Notes: generated from the sequence alone by a model not told the origin. DNA of 64,000 bases from Phreatobacter cathodiphilus (GCF_003008515.1 NZ_CP027668.1:1914001-1978000); one strand, 5' to 3'. Counted from the first letter of the stretch, positions 1 through 9,694 are shown. Numbers and translations: made by a program.

Positions 1-52
1 CCGCCTCGGCCATGGCCGCGGGAGTCAGCAGGGCGCTGAGGTGACATGTCAT
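1..52 (-). CDS. nnr: N-terminus of NAD(P)H-hydrate epimerase/dehydratase (partial)
   Basis: Only the first 17 codons are in the window. The reverse strand from position 52 reads ATG and translates to MTCHLSALLTPAAMAEA, and the frame is open to the window edge. The LLTPAxMAEA start is the usual N-terminus of the alphaproteobacterial bifunctional NAD(P)H-hydrate epimerase/ADP-dependent dehydratase, which repairs hydrated NAD(P)H. This gene commonly sits divergent to glnB in Rhizobiales. The identification rests on this short N-terminus and on context. An internal ATG at 13 is a weaker alternative start. The rest of the gene lies outside the window. Confidence 0.6.
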   Translation of the reverse strand, partial: MTCHLSALLTPAAMAEA

Positions 53-196
53 CGCGCCACTTTCGGGAGCAGCCGGCACCGGGTCAATCGCGGCGCGTGC
101 CGGTGGAGGGACTGGCATCGCTTAAATTTGAGGCACACCGGCCCGCCCCGCTCCTCAGCGGACCGCCCTGCGCCACCCGAAACGCACACAAAGTAG

Positions 197-724
<528 letters not shown>

Positions 725-785
725 ACGGAATTCGGCCGGTCCGCCCTGCCGCAATGCACACGTGCAAACCAAGAGGAAGCACTAA

Positions 786-2195
786 ATGACGACTGCCAAG
801 GATGTCCTGAAAATGATCAAGGAGAACGACGTGAAGTACGTCGATCTCCGCTTCACCGACCCGCGTGGCAAGTGGCAGCACGTCACCTTCGACATCACCA
901 TGATCGACGAGGAGATCTTCGCCGAGGGCACGATGTTCGACGGCTCCTCGATCGCCGGCTGGAAGGCGATCAACGAGTCGGACATGCTCCTCATGCTCGA
1001 CCCCTCGACCGCGCAGATCGACCCCTTCTTCGCCGAGACGACGCTCTCCATCGTCTGCGACATCCTCGAGCCCTCGACGGGCGAGCCCTACAACCGCGAT
1101 CCGCGCGGCATCGCGAAGAAGGCCGAGGCCTATCTGAAGTCGACCAAGATCGGTGACACCATCTTCGTCGGCCCCGAGGCCGAGTTCTTCGTCTTCGACG
1201 ACGTGAAGTTCGCCGCCGAGCCCTACCACACCGGCTTCAAGGTCGATTCCTCCGAGCTGCCGACCAATTCCTACACGGACTACGAGGGCGGCAACCTCGG
1301 CCACCGCGTCCGCACCAAGGGCGGCTACTTCCCGGTTCCGCCGATCGACAGCCTGCAGGACATGCGCGGCGAGATGCTCGCCTCCATGGCCAAGATGGGC
1401 GTGAAGGTCGAGAAGCATCACCACGAGGTCGCGTCCGCCCAGCACGAGCTCGGCATGAAGTTCGACACGCTGACGCACATGGCCGACCAGATGCAGATCT
1501 ACAAGTACTGCATCCATCAGGTCGCCAACATCTACGGCAAGACCGCCACCTTCATGCCGAAGCCGGTCTTCGGCGACAACGGCTCGGGCATGCACGTGCA
1601 CCAGTCGATCTGGAAGGGCGGCAAGCCGCTGTTCGCCGGCAACAAGTACGCCGATCTGTCGCAGGAGTGCCTCTGGTACATCGGCGGCATCATCAAGCAC
1701 GCCAAGGCCCTGAACGCCTTCACCAACCCGTCGACCAACTCCTACAAGCGTCTGGTCCCGGGCTACGAGGCGCCGGTTCTCCTGGCCTACTCGGCCCGCA
1801 ACCGCTCGGCCTCCTGCCGCATTCCGTGGACGGCCAACCCGAAGGCCAAGCGCGTCGAGGTCCGCTTCCCCGACCCGACCGCCAATCCGTACCTGGCCTT
1901 CGCCGCCATGCTGATGGCCGGCATCGACGGCATCACCAACAAGATCGATCCGGGCTCGGCCATGGACAAGGATCTCTATGATCTGCCGCCGAAGGAGCTG
2001 AAGAAGATCCCGACGGTGTGCGGCTCGCTGCGCGAGGCCCTCACCAACCTCGACAAGGACCGCGCCTTCCTGAAGGCCGGCGGCGTCTTCAACGACGACT
2101 TCATCGACAGCTACATCGAGCTGAAGATGACCGAGGTGATGCGCTTCGAAATGACGCCGCACCCGGTCGAGTACGACATGTACTACTCGGTCTGA
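786..2195 (+). CDS. glnA: Glutamine synthetase, type I
   Basis: This 469-residue protein makes glutamine from glutamate, ammonia and ATP in the cytoplasm and forms a dodecamer. It has the type I signatures: FDGSSIAGW near residue 54, the [10 protein letters not shown] metal and ammonia region near residue 265, and the adenylylation site with Tyr398 in [10 protein letters not shown]. The adenylylated tyrosine marks the GSI-beta class, controlled by GlnE and P-II. The start has a purine-rich GAGGAAG just upstream. It is second in an operon with glnB and is followed by a strong intrinsic terminator. Length and motifs are intact. Confidence 0.98.
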   Translation: MTTAKDVLKMIKENDVKYVDLRFTDPRGKWQHVTFDITMIDEEIFAEGTMFDGSSIAGWKAINESDMLLMLDPSTAQIDPFFAETTLSIVCDILEPSTGEPYNRDPRGIAKKAEAYLKSTKIGDTIFVGPEAEFFVFDDVKFAAEPYHTGFKVDSSELPTNSYTDYEGGNLGHRVRTKGGYFPVPPIDSLQDMRGEMLASMAKMGVKVEKHHHEVASAQHELGMKFDTLTHMADQMQIYKYCIHQVANIYGKTATFMPKPVFGDNGSGMHVHQSIWKGGKPLFAGNKYADLSQECLWYIGGIIKHAKALNAFTNPSTNSYKRLVPGYEAPVLLAYSARNRSASCRIPWTANPKAKRVEVRFPDPTANPYLAFAAMLMAGIDGITNKIDPGSAMDKDLYDLPPKELKKIPTVCGSLREALTNLDKDRAFLKAGGVFNDDFIDSYIELKMTEVMRFEMTPHPVEYDMYYSV

Positions 2196-2297
2196 TCCGG
2201 GCGGGCGGGCTTTGCGGCCCGCCCGTGCCCCGTCGTCGACGGGGACCAACAACGGGTCGTATCTTCCGCGCTCGACCGCGTGGTCTTCCGTCCCAAA

Positions 2298-2325
2298 GGG
2301 CGCCTCTCAGGCGCCCTTTTTTTTT
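2298..2325 (+). terminator. Rho-independent terminator after glnA
   Basis: A perfect 7-bp stem GGGCGCC/GGCGCCC (2298-2304 and 2310-2316) with a 5-base loop is followed by nine T residues. It ends the glnBA transcript. The rest of the glnA-chemoreceptor interval (2326-2532) becomes AT-rich around 2455-2490, with TTAA at 2468-2471 and 2480-2483. It probably holds the chemoreceptor promoter, but I cannot define one. Confidence 0.9.
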
Positions 2326-2532
2326 CGCCCGGCAGCCGCAGAGAGTGATCTGTCGGCCGTGCTGTCTGCCGCGCCGCCTCGCATAACGCGAAACGACCGA
2401 TGCAGCCATGGTGAACGCATCGCAAGCTTCGCACGGGGAACGTCGCAACAATCCTTTATCCACATCGTTAATGAGTATTTTAATAAAGGCTGACATAAGG
2501 GAAACGCATCCCCAGCCCGGAGATTCCCTGAC

Positions 2533-4239
2533 ATGCTGTCGCTTGGTTCGTTCCGCATCACGCCGAAAATCCTCGCCATCGTGGCGATGCTGAACGCGGC
2601 GCTCATCGCCGTCGCGCTGATCGGATCTTTCGCCCTCGACCGCGTCGGCGACGACGCCGACCAGGCTGCGGCCGCCGCCCGTCGCGCCGTCGCCTCGGCC
2701 CGCCTCAACCAGCATGTCATGGCCATCAACCGCTTCGAATTCGTCCTGGCAGCGAGCCCCACGGCAGACCTGATCCGCCAGTTGCCGGCCGACGCTGCCC
2801 GCGAGGTGGAACTGGCGCGCGAACGTTTCGGCATGATCCGCAGTTCGACCGCGCCGGAGGTCCAGGAGGCGCTGCGCAAGGCCGAAGGCGCCTTCAACGC
2901 CATGCTGGCCCTCAGCCAGCGGACCTTCGCCGCCGCCGGAGAGGTGCGGGGCACCGCCACGCCCGAACAGCAGCAGCGGCTGAAGGACATGGCCATGGCC
3001 AGCCGCGAGCTGACGCTTGAGGCCCGCCGCCTCGTCACCGAGATGACGAACCTGCTCATCACCCGTTCCGACGCTTATGCCAAGGGCATCCAGGAACTGG
3101 CGGACGCCAAGGAGCGGCTCATGTACGGGCTCATGGGCCTGGCCCTGGTCGCCGGCATCGCCTTCGCCCTCGTCATCGGCCAGGTGGGCATCGCCCGCCC
3201 GATCGCGCGCATCAACGCCGTCCTCGCCGAACTCGCCAAAGGCAACTTCCAGGTCGCCGCCTACGGCGCCGAGCGCCGTGACGAGGTCGGCGACATCGCC
3301 AAGGCGGCCGAGACCTTCCGCGCCAACGGCATGGAGGCGGAAAGGCTGCGCGCCGAGCAAGAGGCCGCCAAGGCCGCCGATGCCGAGCGCCAGAAGGTCA
3401 TGATGCGCGAGCTCGCCGACCGCTTCGAGGGCGCCGTCGGCGGCATCGTCGACATGGTCTCCTCCGCCGCCACCGAGATGCAGGCGACCGCCACCCAGCT
3501 CTCCGCGTCGGCTCAGGAAGCCTCGGCGCAGTCGACCTCGGTGGCGAGCGCCGCCGAAGAGGCGGGCGCCAACGTCACCGCCGTCGCCGGCTCGGCCGAG
3601 GAGCTCGGCGCCTCCGTGCAGGAGATCGGCCGTCAGGTCGAGCATTCCGCCAATCTCGCTCGCAGCGCGGTGAAGGAGGCGGATGGCACCGGCGCCATCG
3701 TCTCCGAACTGACCCAGGGTGCGGCGCGGATCGGCGACATCGTGGAGATGATCTCGACCATCGCCTCGCAGACCAACCTCCTCGCCCTCAACGCCACCAT
3801 CGAGGCGGCGCGCGCGGGTGAGGCCGGCAGGGGTTTCGCCGTCGTCGCCAGCGAGGTGAAGGGCCTGGCAGAACAGACGGCCAAGGCGACGAGCGAGATC
3901 GGTGCCCAGATCGTCGCCATCCAGGAGACCACCAACAAGGCCGTCAGCGCCATCGCCGGGATCACCGCGAGCATCCGCTCCATCGACCAGGCGACCTCCT
4001 CCATCGCCTCGGCGGTGGAACAGCAGGGATCGGCGACGCGCGAGATCGTGGCCTCCGTGGGCCAGGCCTCCACCGGCACGACCGAAGTCTCCTCGGCCAT
4101 CACTTCGGTAGCCCAGGCCGCCGCCGAGACCGGCCACGGCGCCAATCAGGTTCTCACCGCCTCGTCCGACCTCGCCCGCCAGGCCGAGCGGCTGTCGCAC
4201 GAGGTCCGGCAGTTCCTCGCCACCGTCAGGGCCGCCTGA
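2533..4239 (+). CDS. Methyl-accepting chemotaxis protein
   Basis: This is a 568-residue membrane chemoreceptor. A first membrane segment (about residues 13-35) is followed by a mostly helical periplasmic domain (about 36-195), a second membrane segment (about 197-220), a HAMP domain (about 218-270) and a long cytoplasmic signalling domain. The hairpin tip that contacts CheA/CheW is at about 408-449 and includes [20 protein letters not shown]. The ligand is unknown; the periplasmic domain is all-helical and resembles four-helix-bundle sensors. No che genes are in the window, so it is an orphan receptor with its own terminator downstream. The C-terminus ends in [11 protein letters not shown] without a CheR-tethering pentapeptide. 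Confidence 0.95.
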   Translation: MLSLGSFRITPKILAIVAMLNAALIAVALIGSFALDRVGDDADQAAAAARRAVASARLNQHVMAINRFEFVLAASPTADLIRQLPADAAREVELARERFGMIRSSTAPEVQEALRKAEGAFNAMLALSQRTFAAAGEVRGTATPEQQQRLKDMAMASRELTLEARRLVTEMTNLLITRSDAYAKGIQELADAKERLMYGLMGLALVAGIAFALVIGQVGIARPIARINAVLAELAKGNFQVAAYGAERRDEVGDIAKAAETFRANGMEAERLRAEQEAAKAADAERQKVMMRELADRFEGAVGGIVDMVSSAATEMQATATQLSASAQEASAQSTSVASAAEEAGANVTAVAGSAEELGASVQEIGRQVEHSANLARSAVKEADGTGAIVSELTQGAARIGDIVEMISTIASQTNLLALNATIEAARAGEAGRGFAVVASEVKGLAEQTAKATSEIGAQIVAIQETTNKAVSAIAGITASIRSIDQATSSIASAVEQQGSATREIVASVGQASTGTTEVSSAITSVAQAAAETGHGANQVLTASSDLARQAERLSHEVRQFLATVRAA

Positions 4240-4275
4240 CGCTGGGGGAACCATCGTTCACCGGATCATCGGAAC

Positions 4276-4298
4276 GGGCGCCTTCGGGCGCCCCTTTT
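4276..4298 (+). terminator. Rho-independent terminator after the chemoreceptor gene
   Basis: The stem is GGGCGCC (4276-4282) with GGCGCCC (4287-4293), closed by a TTCG tetraloop and followed by C and four T. The stem sequence is identical to the terminator after glnA, but the loop differs. Confidence 0.85.
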
Positions 4299-4372
4299 CG
4301 GTGGGCCGCTCGGGCGGACGTCGTGGTCGACGCGAAGGGATGGAGGTGGGCCGAGAGTCCCGCGATGGCCGC

Positions 4373-4585
4373 TCAAAGCACCAGGAATGCGCCGGCGAGG
4401 CCCATGGTGATGACCCAGGCGCCGATGCGGCCCAGCGTCCAGGCGGGATCGGTCTCGTCGCCGGGGAGCACGAGGCTCGTCTCCTCCGGGTCGATGCAGC
4501 CGAGCGCCAGCCCCGCCCGCTCGGCGGCGCGCATCAGCTTCGCCATGTCCTGTTCGACGGTCACCAGTCCCAACACGCGGTCCAT
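4373..4585 (-). CDS. Small hypothetical protein with one C-terminal membrane segment
   Basis: I do not recognise this 70-residue protein. It begins MDRVLGLVTVEQDMAKLMRA and has a mixed charged helix in the first half. Residues about 52-70 form a hydrophobic stretch (IGAWVITMGLAGAFLVL) running to the C-terminus, so it looks tail-anchored. The start is chosen because GGAG lies 7-10 bases upstream; a longer reading to 4624 is possible but has no such site. It is convergent with the chemoreceptor gene and divergent from the PhoX-like gene. Coding is supported by the ribosome site and the sensible membrane segment only. Confidence 0.5.
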   Translation of the reverse strand: MDRVLGLVTVEQDMAKLMRAAERAGLALGCIDPEETSLVLPGDETDPAWTLGRIGAWVITMGLAGAFLVL

Positions 4586-4661
4586 GACGCAACTCCGGAA
4601 CGCCTCGCCCACCCTGACGCGCACTGTGAAGCGGCAGGCGTAAACGAGGACTTTGCAATCA

Positions 4662-4695
4662 CGTCCTGACGGCGTTCCATGTCGTCCTGATGGCG
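4662..4695. repeat. Imperfect 13-base direct repeat, candidate operator
   Basis: CGTCCTGACGGCG at 4662-4674 recurs as CGTCCTGATGGCG at 4683-4695 (12 of 13 bases identical). The copies start 21 bases apart, two helical turns. The pair lies in the divergent interval between the small membrane protein and the PhoX-like gene, where a regulator could bind on one DNA face. It does not match the classical Pho box CTGTCAT repeat closely. Confidence 0.35.
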
Positions 4696-4801
4696 CGGAA
4701 TGCGATCACCTGTGGCATTTGGGTTTCACTCCCATCCGTCACCGGACTGTCGCGGGCCTCGGCTGAAATGATCCGGGCCGACGAAAGAGGAACCTGACAC
4801 C

Positions 4802-6826
4802 ATGTCCGACGCACCGAGGCCGCATGAGGCCGGCCTGCTCAGCGTCTCCCAGCGCGCCGAACTGGCTGAAGATCGCGGCACCAGCCCGGCCGACGGCCCG
4901 ACCTTCGGCGACGTCGTCGCAGCGCGCTTCCACCGCCGCGAACTCGTGAAGGGCGTGCTCGGCGTCGGCGCCATCACGGCTGCCTTGGGCCCTGCGGCTC
5001 TCGCGGCCCGAACCGCCGCCGCCCAGCCGGGGTCGGCGACGCCGTCCTTCGGCTTCCGCGAACTCTCCTCCACCCCCACCGACCGCGCCGAGGTGGCCAG
5101 CGGCCATGCCGCCGAGGTGCTGATCCGCTGGGGCGACCCGGTTCTGGCCGATGCGCCGGCCTTTGCGCCGACGGCCCAGACGGGGCCCGCCCAGGCCCGC
5201 CAGTTCGGCTACAACAACGACTATCTCGGCTATTTCCCGCTGCCCGGCGCCGCGAACCCGTCGCGCCACGGCCTGCTCTGCGTCAACCACGAATATACCA
5301 ACGAGGAGCTCATGTTCCCCGGCCTCGGCCGGCAGGATGCAGGCGGCCCGCTCGGCCGCGCCAAGGCCTTCTCTGGCATGACGGCCGGGATCGTCGCGGT
5401 CGAGATGATGGCCCATGGCGGTTCGGTACTGGAGGTCCGCCGCGAGGGCGACCGCTGGCGGGTGGTTCAGGGCTCCCGCTACGCCCGCCGGATCACCGCG
5501 GAGACGCCCATGGCGATCACCGGTCCGGCCGCCGGTGACCCGCGCATGCGCACCTCCGCCGATCCGCAAGGGCGCCGCGTCCTCGGAATGCTCAACAACT
5601 GCGCCGGCGGCCGCACGCCCTGGGGCACCTGGCTGACCTGCGAGGAAAACGTCAACGGCTACTTCACCGGCCGCCTGCCGGAGGGCCACCGCGAGACCGC
5701 GAACTACCGCCGCATGGGCATTCCCGGCCGCTGGTACAATTGGGGCGACCACGTCGACCGCTTCAACGTGGAGAAGGAGCCGAACGAGGCCAACCGCTTC
5801 GGCTGGGTGGTGGAGATCGACCCCTTCGACCCCGCCTCGACGCCGAAGAAGCGCACCGCCCTGGGCCGCTTCAAGCACGAGGGCGCCGCCGGCATCGTCT
5901 CCCGCGACGGGCGCTACGTGCTCTATTCCGGCGACGACGAGCGCTTCGACTATGTCTATCGCTTCGTCACAGCGGGCCGCGTCAGCGGCGACCGGGCGCG
6001 CGACGCCGACCTGCTCGATAGCGGGACGCTCTTCGTCGCCCGCTACAATGCCGACGGCAGCGGCGACTGGCTGCCGCTCGTCGTCGGCGAGGGGCCCCTC
6101 ACATCCGCCAACGGCTTCCACTCCCAGGCCGACGTGCTGATCGAGACGCGCCGCGCCGCCGATCTCCTCGGCGCCACCCGCATGGACCGGCCGGAGGACG
6201 TGGAGGCGAACCCCGCCACCGACAAGGTCTATGTGATGCTGACCAACAACAGCCGCCGCAAGGCGGAGGAGGTCGACGCCGCCAATCCGCGTGCCGACAA
6301 CCGCTTCGGCCACATCGTCGAGATGCTGCCGGACGGCCGCGACCATGCCGCGCCGCGCTTCACCTGGGACATTCTGGTGCGGTGCGGCGACCCGGCCGTC
6401 GCGACGGTGGGGGCGACCTTCAACAGCCGCACCTCGCAGGACGGCTGGTTCGGCATGCCGGACAATTGCGCCGTCGACGCGGATGGCCGGCTGTGGGTCG
6501 CCACCGACGGCAACACGCCCGGCCGCACCGGACGCAACGACGGCGTCTGGGCCATGGAGACCGAGGGCGAGGCGCGCGGCACCTCGAAGCTCTTCTTCAA
6601 GTGCCCCTTCGGCGCCGAACTCTGCGGACCCGAGTTCACCCCCGACGGCGAGACCTTCTTCGTCGCGATCCAGCACCCCGGCGAGGCCGATCCCGAGGAT
6701 GCCAGCGCCGCCCCGGCGACCTACGAGAATCCGTCGACCCGCTGGCCGGACTTCTCGCCGGACATGCCGCCGCGGCCGTCCATCGTCGCCATCACCCGCC
6801 AGGGCGGTGGCAAGGTGGGCAGCTAG
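4802..6826 (+). CDS. PhoX-family (DUF839) exported phosphatase-like protein
   Basis: This 674-residue protein resembles the calcium/iron-dependent alkaline phosphatase PhoX family, which releases phosphate from organic esters in the periplasm. Residues 43-75 form a twin-arginine signal (FHRRELVKG, RR at 45-46, then an alanine-rich hydrophobic core ending near AAAQP), preceded by a long n-region typical of this family. The mature part has family blocks such as FGYNNDYLGYFPL, LLCVNHEYTNEE and WGTWLTCEENVNGYF, and a late DNCAVDADGRLWVATDG block. Substrate is inferred from the family. It stands alone on the plus strand. A direct repeat upstream could be its control site, but no clear Pho box is visible. 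Confidence 0.9.
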   Translation: MSDAPRPHEAGLLSVSQRAELAEDRGTSPADGPTFGDVVAARFHRRELVKGVLGVGAITAALGPAALAARTAAAQPGSATPSFGFRELSSTPTDRAEVASGHAAEVLIRWGDPVLADAPAFAPTAQTGPAQARQFGYNNDYLGYFPLPGAANPSRHGLLCVNHEYTNEELMFPGLGRQDAGGPLGRAKAFSGMTAGIVAVEMMAHGGSVLEVRREGDRWRVVQGSRYARRITAETPMAITGPAAGDPRMRTSADPQGRRVLGMLNNCAGGRTPWGTWLTCEENVNGYFTGRLPEGHRETANYRRMGIPGRWYNWGDHVDRFNVEKEPNEANRFGWVVEIDPFDPASTPKKRTALGRFKHEGAAGIVSRDGRYVLYSGDDERFDYVYRFVTAGRVSGDRARDADLLDSGTLFVARYNADGSGDWLPLVVGEGPLTSANGFHSQADVLIETRRAADLLGATRMDRPEDVEANPATDKVYVMLTNNSRRKAEEVDAANPRADNRFGHIVEMLPDGRDHAAPRFTWDILVRCGDPAVATVGATFNSRTSQDGWFGMPDNCAVDADGRLWVATDGNTPGRTGRNDGVWAMETEGEARGTSKLFFKCPFGAELCGPEFTPDGETFFVAIQHPGEADPEDASAAPATYENPSTRWPDFSPDMPPRPSIVAITRQGGGKVGS

Positions 6827-6839
6827 GGACCGTTGGCCC

Positions 6840-7676
6840 CTAGACCGTCGGCAGCTCTGGCGCGAGGTCGAGGAGCGCCCGCGTCAGCGCGCCGTCGGGC
6901 CGGCGCATGGTGTCGAGGATGGAGAAGTGGTCGGCTCCCTCCACCGGCAGCAGCGGCCCTGGCGCGCCGGCGCGCATCCTAGCGGCGTGCATGGCGTGGG
7001 AGTTCGCCACCAGCGCCGGCAGCTCGCGCGTGCCGTAGGTGACGGCGAGCGGCTTCATCACCGGCGGGCGGCGCAGCGGCGACAGATCCGCGATCTCCTC
7101 GCGCGACAGGCTCAGCTTCTCGTCGAGATAGGTGTCGGCGAGAGGCGCGAGCTCGAAGATGCCGGAAATGGCGAGGCCGGCCGTCACCGCCTCGTGGCTG
7201 AGCGCCATGGCCGCGAGATGCCCACCCGCCGACCATCCCGCGACGATCAGCGGACCGCCGGCACCATGCGCGGCTGCGTTTCCGGCCAGCCAGTCCAGCG
7301 CCGCGCTGCATTCGCCGACGATCGCGGCGAGCGAGGCCTCCGGCGCCAACGTGTAGCCCGGCATCGCCACCGACCAGCCCCGGGAGGCCACCCCCTCCCC
7401 CAGCACGGAGAACATCTCGCGGGCATTTCGCATCCAGTAGCCGCCATGGAAGTAAACGAGGCAGGGCGCGCGGGGGTCTGTCCCCGGATAGAGGTCGGTC
7501 TTCTGCCGTTCGCCGGGTCCGTAGGGGAGATCCATCGTCGCGGCGTGGCGCGCCCGAATCACGGCCGATTCCTCCGTCCAGCGGGCGAAAGTCTCCGTCC
7601 ACGAGGGCACCGCCTGGCCGTTGTTGTAGGCCGCATCGCGGGTCGGCTGTGGAACGGGCGAGACGTCTATGGCCAT
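6840..7676 (-). CDS. Alpha/beta hydrolase, kynurenine formamidase-like
   Basis: This 278-residue cytoplasmic alpha/beta hydrolase carries the HGGYW oxyanion motif typical of kynurenine formamidases and related carboxylesterases, the nucleophile elbow GWSAGGHLA, and a C-terminal GADHFS histidine. The start at MAIDVSPVPQ is preferred; a longer frame to 7766 would overlap the divergent promoter region. The exact substrate cannot be told, and no tryptophan catabolic partners (kynU, TDO) are in the window, so an esterase role is equally possible. It is convergent with the PhoX-like gene (13-base gap) and divergent from the VOC gene. Confidence 0.85.
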   Translation of the reverse strand: MAIDVSPVPQPTRDAAYNNGQAVPSWTETFARWTEESAVIRARHAATMDLPYGPGERQKTDLYPGTDPRAPCLVYFHGGYWMRNAREMFSVLGEGVASRGWSVAMPGYTLAPEASLAAIVGECSAALDWLAGNAAAHGAGGPLIVAGWSAGGHLAAMALSHEAVTAGLAISGIFELAPLADTYLDEKLSLSREEIADLSPLRRPPVMKPLAVTYGTRELPALVANSHAMHAARMRAGAPGPLLPVEGADHFSILDTMRRPDGALTRALLDLAPELPTV

Positions 7677-7729
7677 GATCGGGTGTCCACCTGCAGAGAA
7701 TACCAGTCTCGCACGGAACGGAGCCGGGG

Positions 7730-7754
7730 GAACCGCCACGGCCGCATGCGGTTC
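7730..7754. repeat. Inverted repeat in the hydrolase/VOC divergent region
   Basis: GAACCGC (7730-7736) and GCGGTTC (7748-7754) form a perfect 7-bp inverted repeat with an 11-base spacer. The 10-base palindrome CCGCATGCGG (7742-7751) overlaps the right arm. It ends 23 bases before the VOC gene start and may be an operator or a leader hairpin. Confidence 0.35.
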
Positions 7755-7777
7755 ACCCGCCACCACAGGAGATCACC

Positions 7778-8170
7778 ATGACCCGACCGGCCAGCCAGCC
7801 CGCCGACCATTCCACCGTCTCCCCCTATGTCATGGCGACGGGCGCCCGCGACCTCATGGGCTTTCTCGCCGCGGTCTTCGGCGCGACGCCGGTCATGGCG
7901 CTCGACCGCGAGGACGGCAGCCTGATGCACGCCTCCGTCAAGATCGGCGACTCCGTCGTCATGCTGGCCGAGGCGACGGCCGACTACCCCGCCTTCCCGG
8001 TCTGGCTGCACGTCTATGTCGACGACGTCGACTCAACACATGCGGCGGCGCTCGCCCGCGGTGCGGTCGAGGTGGAAGCGCCTTCCGAGAAGGGTGACGG
8101 CGACCGGCGCGGCGGATTCAAGGATCCCGCCGGCAACACCTGGTGGATCGCCACCCCCGTCCGATCCTGA
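7778..8170 (+). CDS. VOC-family (glyoxalase/PhnB-like) protein
   Basis: This is a 130-residue single vicinal-oxygen-chelate module with the family pattern: an N-terminal beta-alpha-beta unit (SPYVMATGARDLMGFLAAVF), a middle strand with DGSLMHASVKIGDSVVML, and a C-terminal KDPAGNTWWIATPV ending. PhnB-like members of this size are often of unknown activity, although some bind metals or small hydrophobic ligands. A clear AGGAG lies 6-10 bases before the start. It is followed 57 bases later by a small duplicated protein and may share its transcript. Confidence 0.85.
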   Translation: MTRPASQPADHSTVSPYVMATGARDLMGFLAAVFGATPVMALDREDGSLMHASVKIGDSVVMLAEATADYPAFPVWLHVYVDDVDSTHAAALARGAVEVEAPSEKGDGDRRGGFKDPAGNTWWIATPVRS

Positions 8171-8227
8171 TCCGGAACAAGCGCGCCCGCCTGCCGTTGA
8201 GGTGCAGACCCCCGAGGAGATCACGAC

Positions 8228-8476
8228 ATGCAGGACGGAAAGATCACCCGCGAGACGACGACGCGCGAGGCCCACTACACGGCCACGGAGGACGGCACGA
8301 CCATTCCCGCCCACGACAAGGCCGTGAAACGCGATGGCGAGAGCCATGAGCAGCACGCGGAAGCCGAGGCCGGCGGGACCACTGAGCGGAAGACGCTCAA
8401 GGAAGCCCATTCCACCGCGACCGAGGCCGGAACCACCATCCCGGCCCACGACCGCCTGGTGCCGAAGAGCGCCTGA
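8228..8476 (+). CDS. Small hydrophilic protein with an internal duplication
   Basis: I do not recognise this 82-residue, charged, membrane-free protein. It contains two copies of one motif: HYTATEDGTTIPAHDK (about residues 16-31) and HSTATEAGTTIPAHDR (about 61-76), with 13 of 16 positions identical, each followed by a short basic or hydrophobic tail. The linker is rich in E, H and G. GAGGAG precedes the start. It lies between the VOC gene and a bidirectional terminator. The preserved repeat and good ribosome site support a real gene, but no function can be given from the sequence. Confidence 0.7.
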   Translation: MQDGKITRETTTREAHYTATEDGTTIPAHDKAVKRDGESHEQHAEAEAGGTTERKTLKEAHSTATEAGTTIPAHDRLVPKSA

Positions 8477-8500
8477 GCCCCGTCACAGGGCCGAAAAGCA

Positions 8501-8527
8501 AAAAGCCGGGCCCAGGGCCCGGCTTTT
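8501..8527. terminator. Bidirectional terminator between the duplicated-motif gene and rpsI
   Basis: The stem GCCGGGC/GCCCGGC (8505-8511 and 8517-8523) is flanked by AAAA on the left and TTTT on the right, so it can end transcripts arriving from either side. The converging genes are the small duplicated protein and rplM-rpsI. Confidence 0.9.
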
Positions 8528-8547
8528 CGATGTCGTGAAGCGAGAAA

Positions 8548-9024
8548 TCAGCGCTTCGAGAACTGGAAGGAACGACGGGCCTTGGCCTTGCCGTACTTCT
8601 TGCGCTCGACCACGCGGCTGTCGCGGGTGAGGAAGCCTTCCTTCTTCAGCGCGCCGCGCAGCTCCGGCTCATAGTAGGTCAGAGCCTTGGAAATGCCGTG
8701 GCGCACCGCGCCGGCCTGGCCGGAGAGGCCGCCACCGGCGACCGTCACGTTGATGTCGTACTGCGTGTCGCGGTTGACGAGAACGAGCGGCTGGCGGAGC
8801 AGCATGCGCAGCACCGGACGGGCGAAATAGACCTCAAGGGTGCGGTCGTTGACGGTGATCTTGCCGGAACCCGGCTTCACCCAGACGCGGGCGACCGCGT
8901 CCTTGCGCTTGCCGGTGGCATAGGCGCGGCCCTGCTTGTCGAGCTTCTGCACGTGGCGCGGAGCCTCGGCGGAGGCCGGCTTGAGGGCGCTCAGGCCCTC
9001 GAGAGACGAAACGGTCTCAGCCAT
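8548..9024 (-). CDS. rpsI: 30S ribosomal protein S9
   Basis: This 158-residue S9 has the alphaproteobacterial N-terminal extension (about 30 residues) before the conserved core beginning [20 protein letters not shown]. The C-terminus ends in [11 protein letters not shown], the basic tail that reaches the P-site tRNA. It is translated after rplM with only two bases between stop and start, the standard rplM-rpsI pair. GTGAGGG upstream serves as the ribosome site. Confidence 0.98.
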   Translation of the reverse strand: MAETVSSLEGLSALKPASAEAPRHVQKLDKQGRAYATGKRKDAVARVWVKPGSGKITVNDRTLEVYFARPVLRMLLRQPLVLVNRDTQYDINVTVAGGGLSGQAGAVRHGISKALTYYEPELRGALKKEGFLTRDSRVVERKKYGKAKARRSFQFSKR

Positions 9025-9026
9025 GG

Positions 9027-9488
9027 TCAGGCCCTCACGTTCTTGGAGTTCAACACGCCGACGTCGAGGACGACGGGCGCCTGGGCCTCATGGGGGTGCT
9101 TGTCGCCGCCATAGACGCGCAGGTTCGACATCTGCCGGCGGCCGAGCGGACCGCGCGGGATCATGCGCTCCACGGCCTTCTCGACGATGCGCTCGGGGAA
9201 CTTGCCGTCGCGGATGGTCTTGGCGACGCGCTCTTTGATGCCACCCGGATAGCCGGTGTGGTGATAGTAGGCCTTCTGGTCCCACTTGCGGCCGGTGAAG
9301 ACCACCTTGTCCGCGTTGATGATGATGACATTGTCACCGCAATCGACATGGGGGGTATAGGTGGCTTTGTGCTTGCCGCGCAGGCGCGTCGCCACGATCG
9401 TCGCGAGGCGGCCGACAACCAGGCCCTTCGCGTCGATCAGAACCCACTTCTTGTCGACCTCGGCGGGCTTCGCCACATAGGTCTTCAT
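9027..9488 (-). CDS. rplM: 50S ribosomal protein L13
   Basis: This 153-residue L13 is an early-assembly protein of the large subunit. It has the family blocks [34 protein letters not shown] and [12 protein letters not shown]. The start [15 protein letters not shown] has GGAAG upstream. It is first in the rplM-rpsI operon. The interval upstream (9489-9694) contains an AT-rich patch with a palindrome at 9633-9648. Confidence 0.98.
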   Translation of the reverse strand: MKTYVAKPAEVDKKWVLIDAKGLVVGRLATIVATRLRGKHKATYTPHVDCGDNVIIINADKVVFTGRKWDQKAYYHHTGYPGGIKERVAKTIRDGKFPERIVEKAVERMIPRGPLGRRQMSNLRVYGGDKHPHEAQAPVVLDVGVLNSKNVRA

Positions 9489-9632
9489 GGTCGTGTCTTC
9501 CGGGATTGAGGAAATCGGAAGCGGCGCACCGGAAAGCCGGCCGCCGCGTCGGGAGGGCTATAGGCGAGAGCGGCCGGCGCGTCAACGCATGCGACCGCCA
9601 AAAACCCTCGCAAAACCAGCAACTTATAAAAT

Positions 9633-9648
9633 AGGTATTTTGATACCT
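9633..9648. promoter_or_regulatory. Perfect palindrome in an AT-rich patch upstream of rplM
   Basis: AGGTAT-TTTG-ATACCT is a perfect 6-4-6 inverted repeat inside a strongly AT-rich stretch (about 9621-9657) that stands out against the GC-rich surroundings. It lies about 145 bases upstream of rplM, and the GST gene ends on its other side. It could be an operator, or part of the ribosomal-protein promoter read on the minus strand. No confident -35/-10 pair was assigned. Confidence 0.4.
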
Positions 9649-9694
9649 TGATTTTATGTCCGATTCTGCAAGGGCTTGCCGCTGTCGCCAGCGC

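Noticed and set aside
2468-2483. Possible CtrA site before the chemoreceptor gene
   Set aside because: TTAA blocks are 8 bases apart, not 7, and the flanks do not fit the extended consensus.
2101-4254. 717-residue minus-strand frame opposite the chemoreceptor
   Set aside because: Glycine/arginine/aspartate-rich shadow of a real gene, with no motif.
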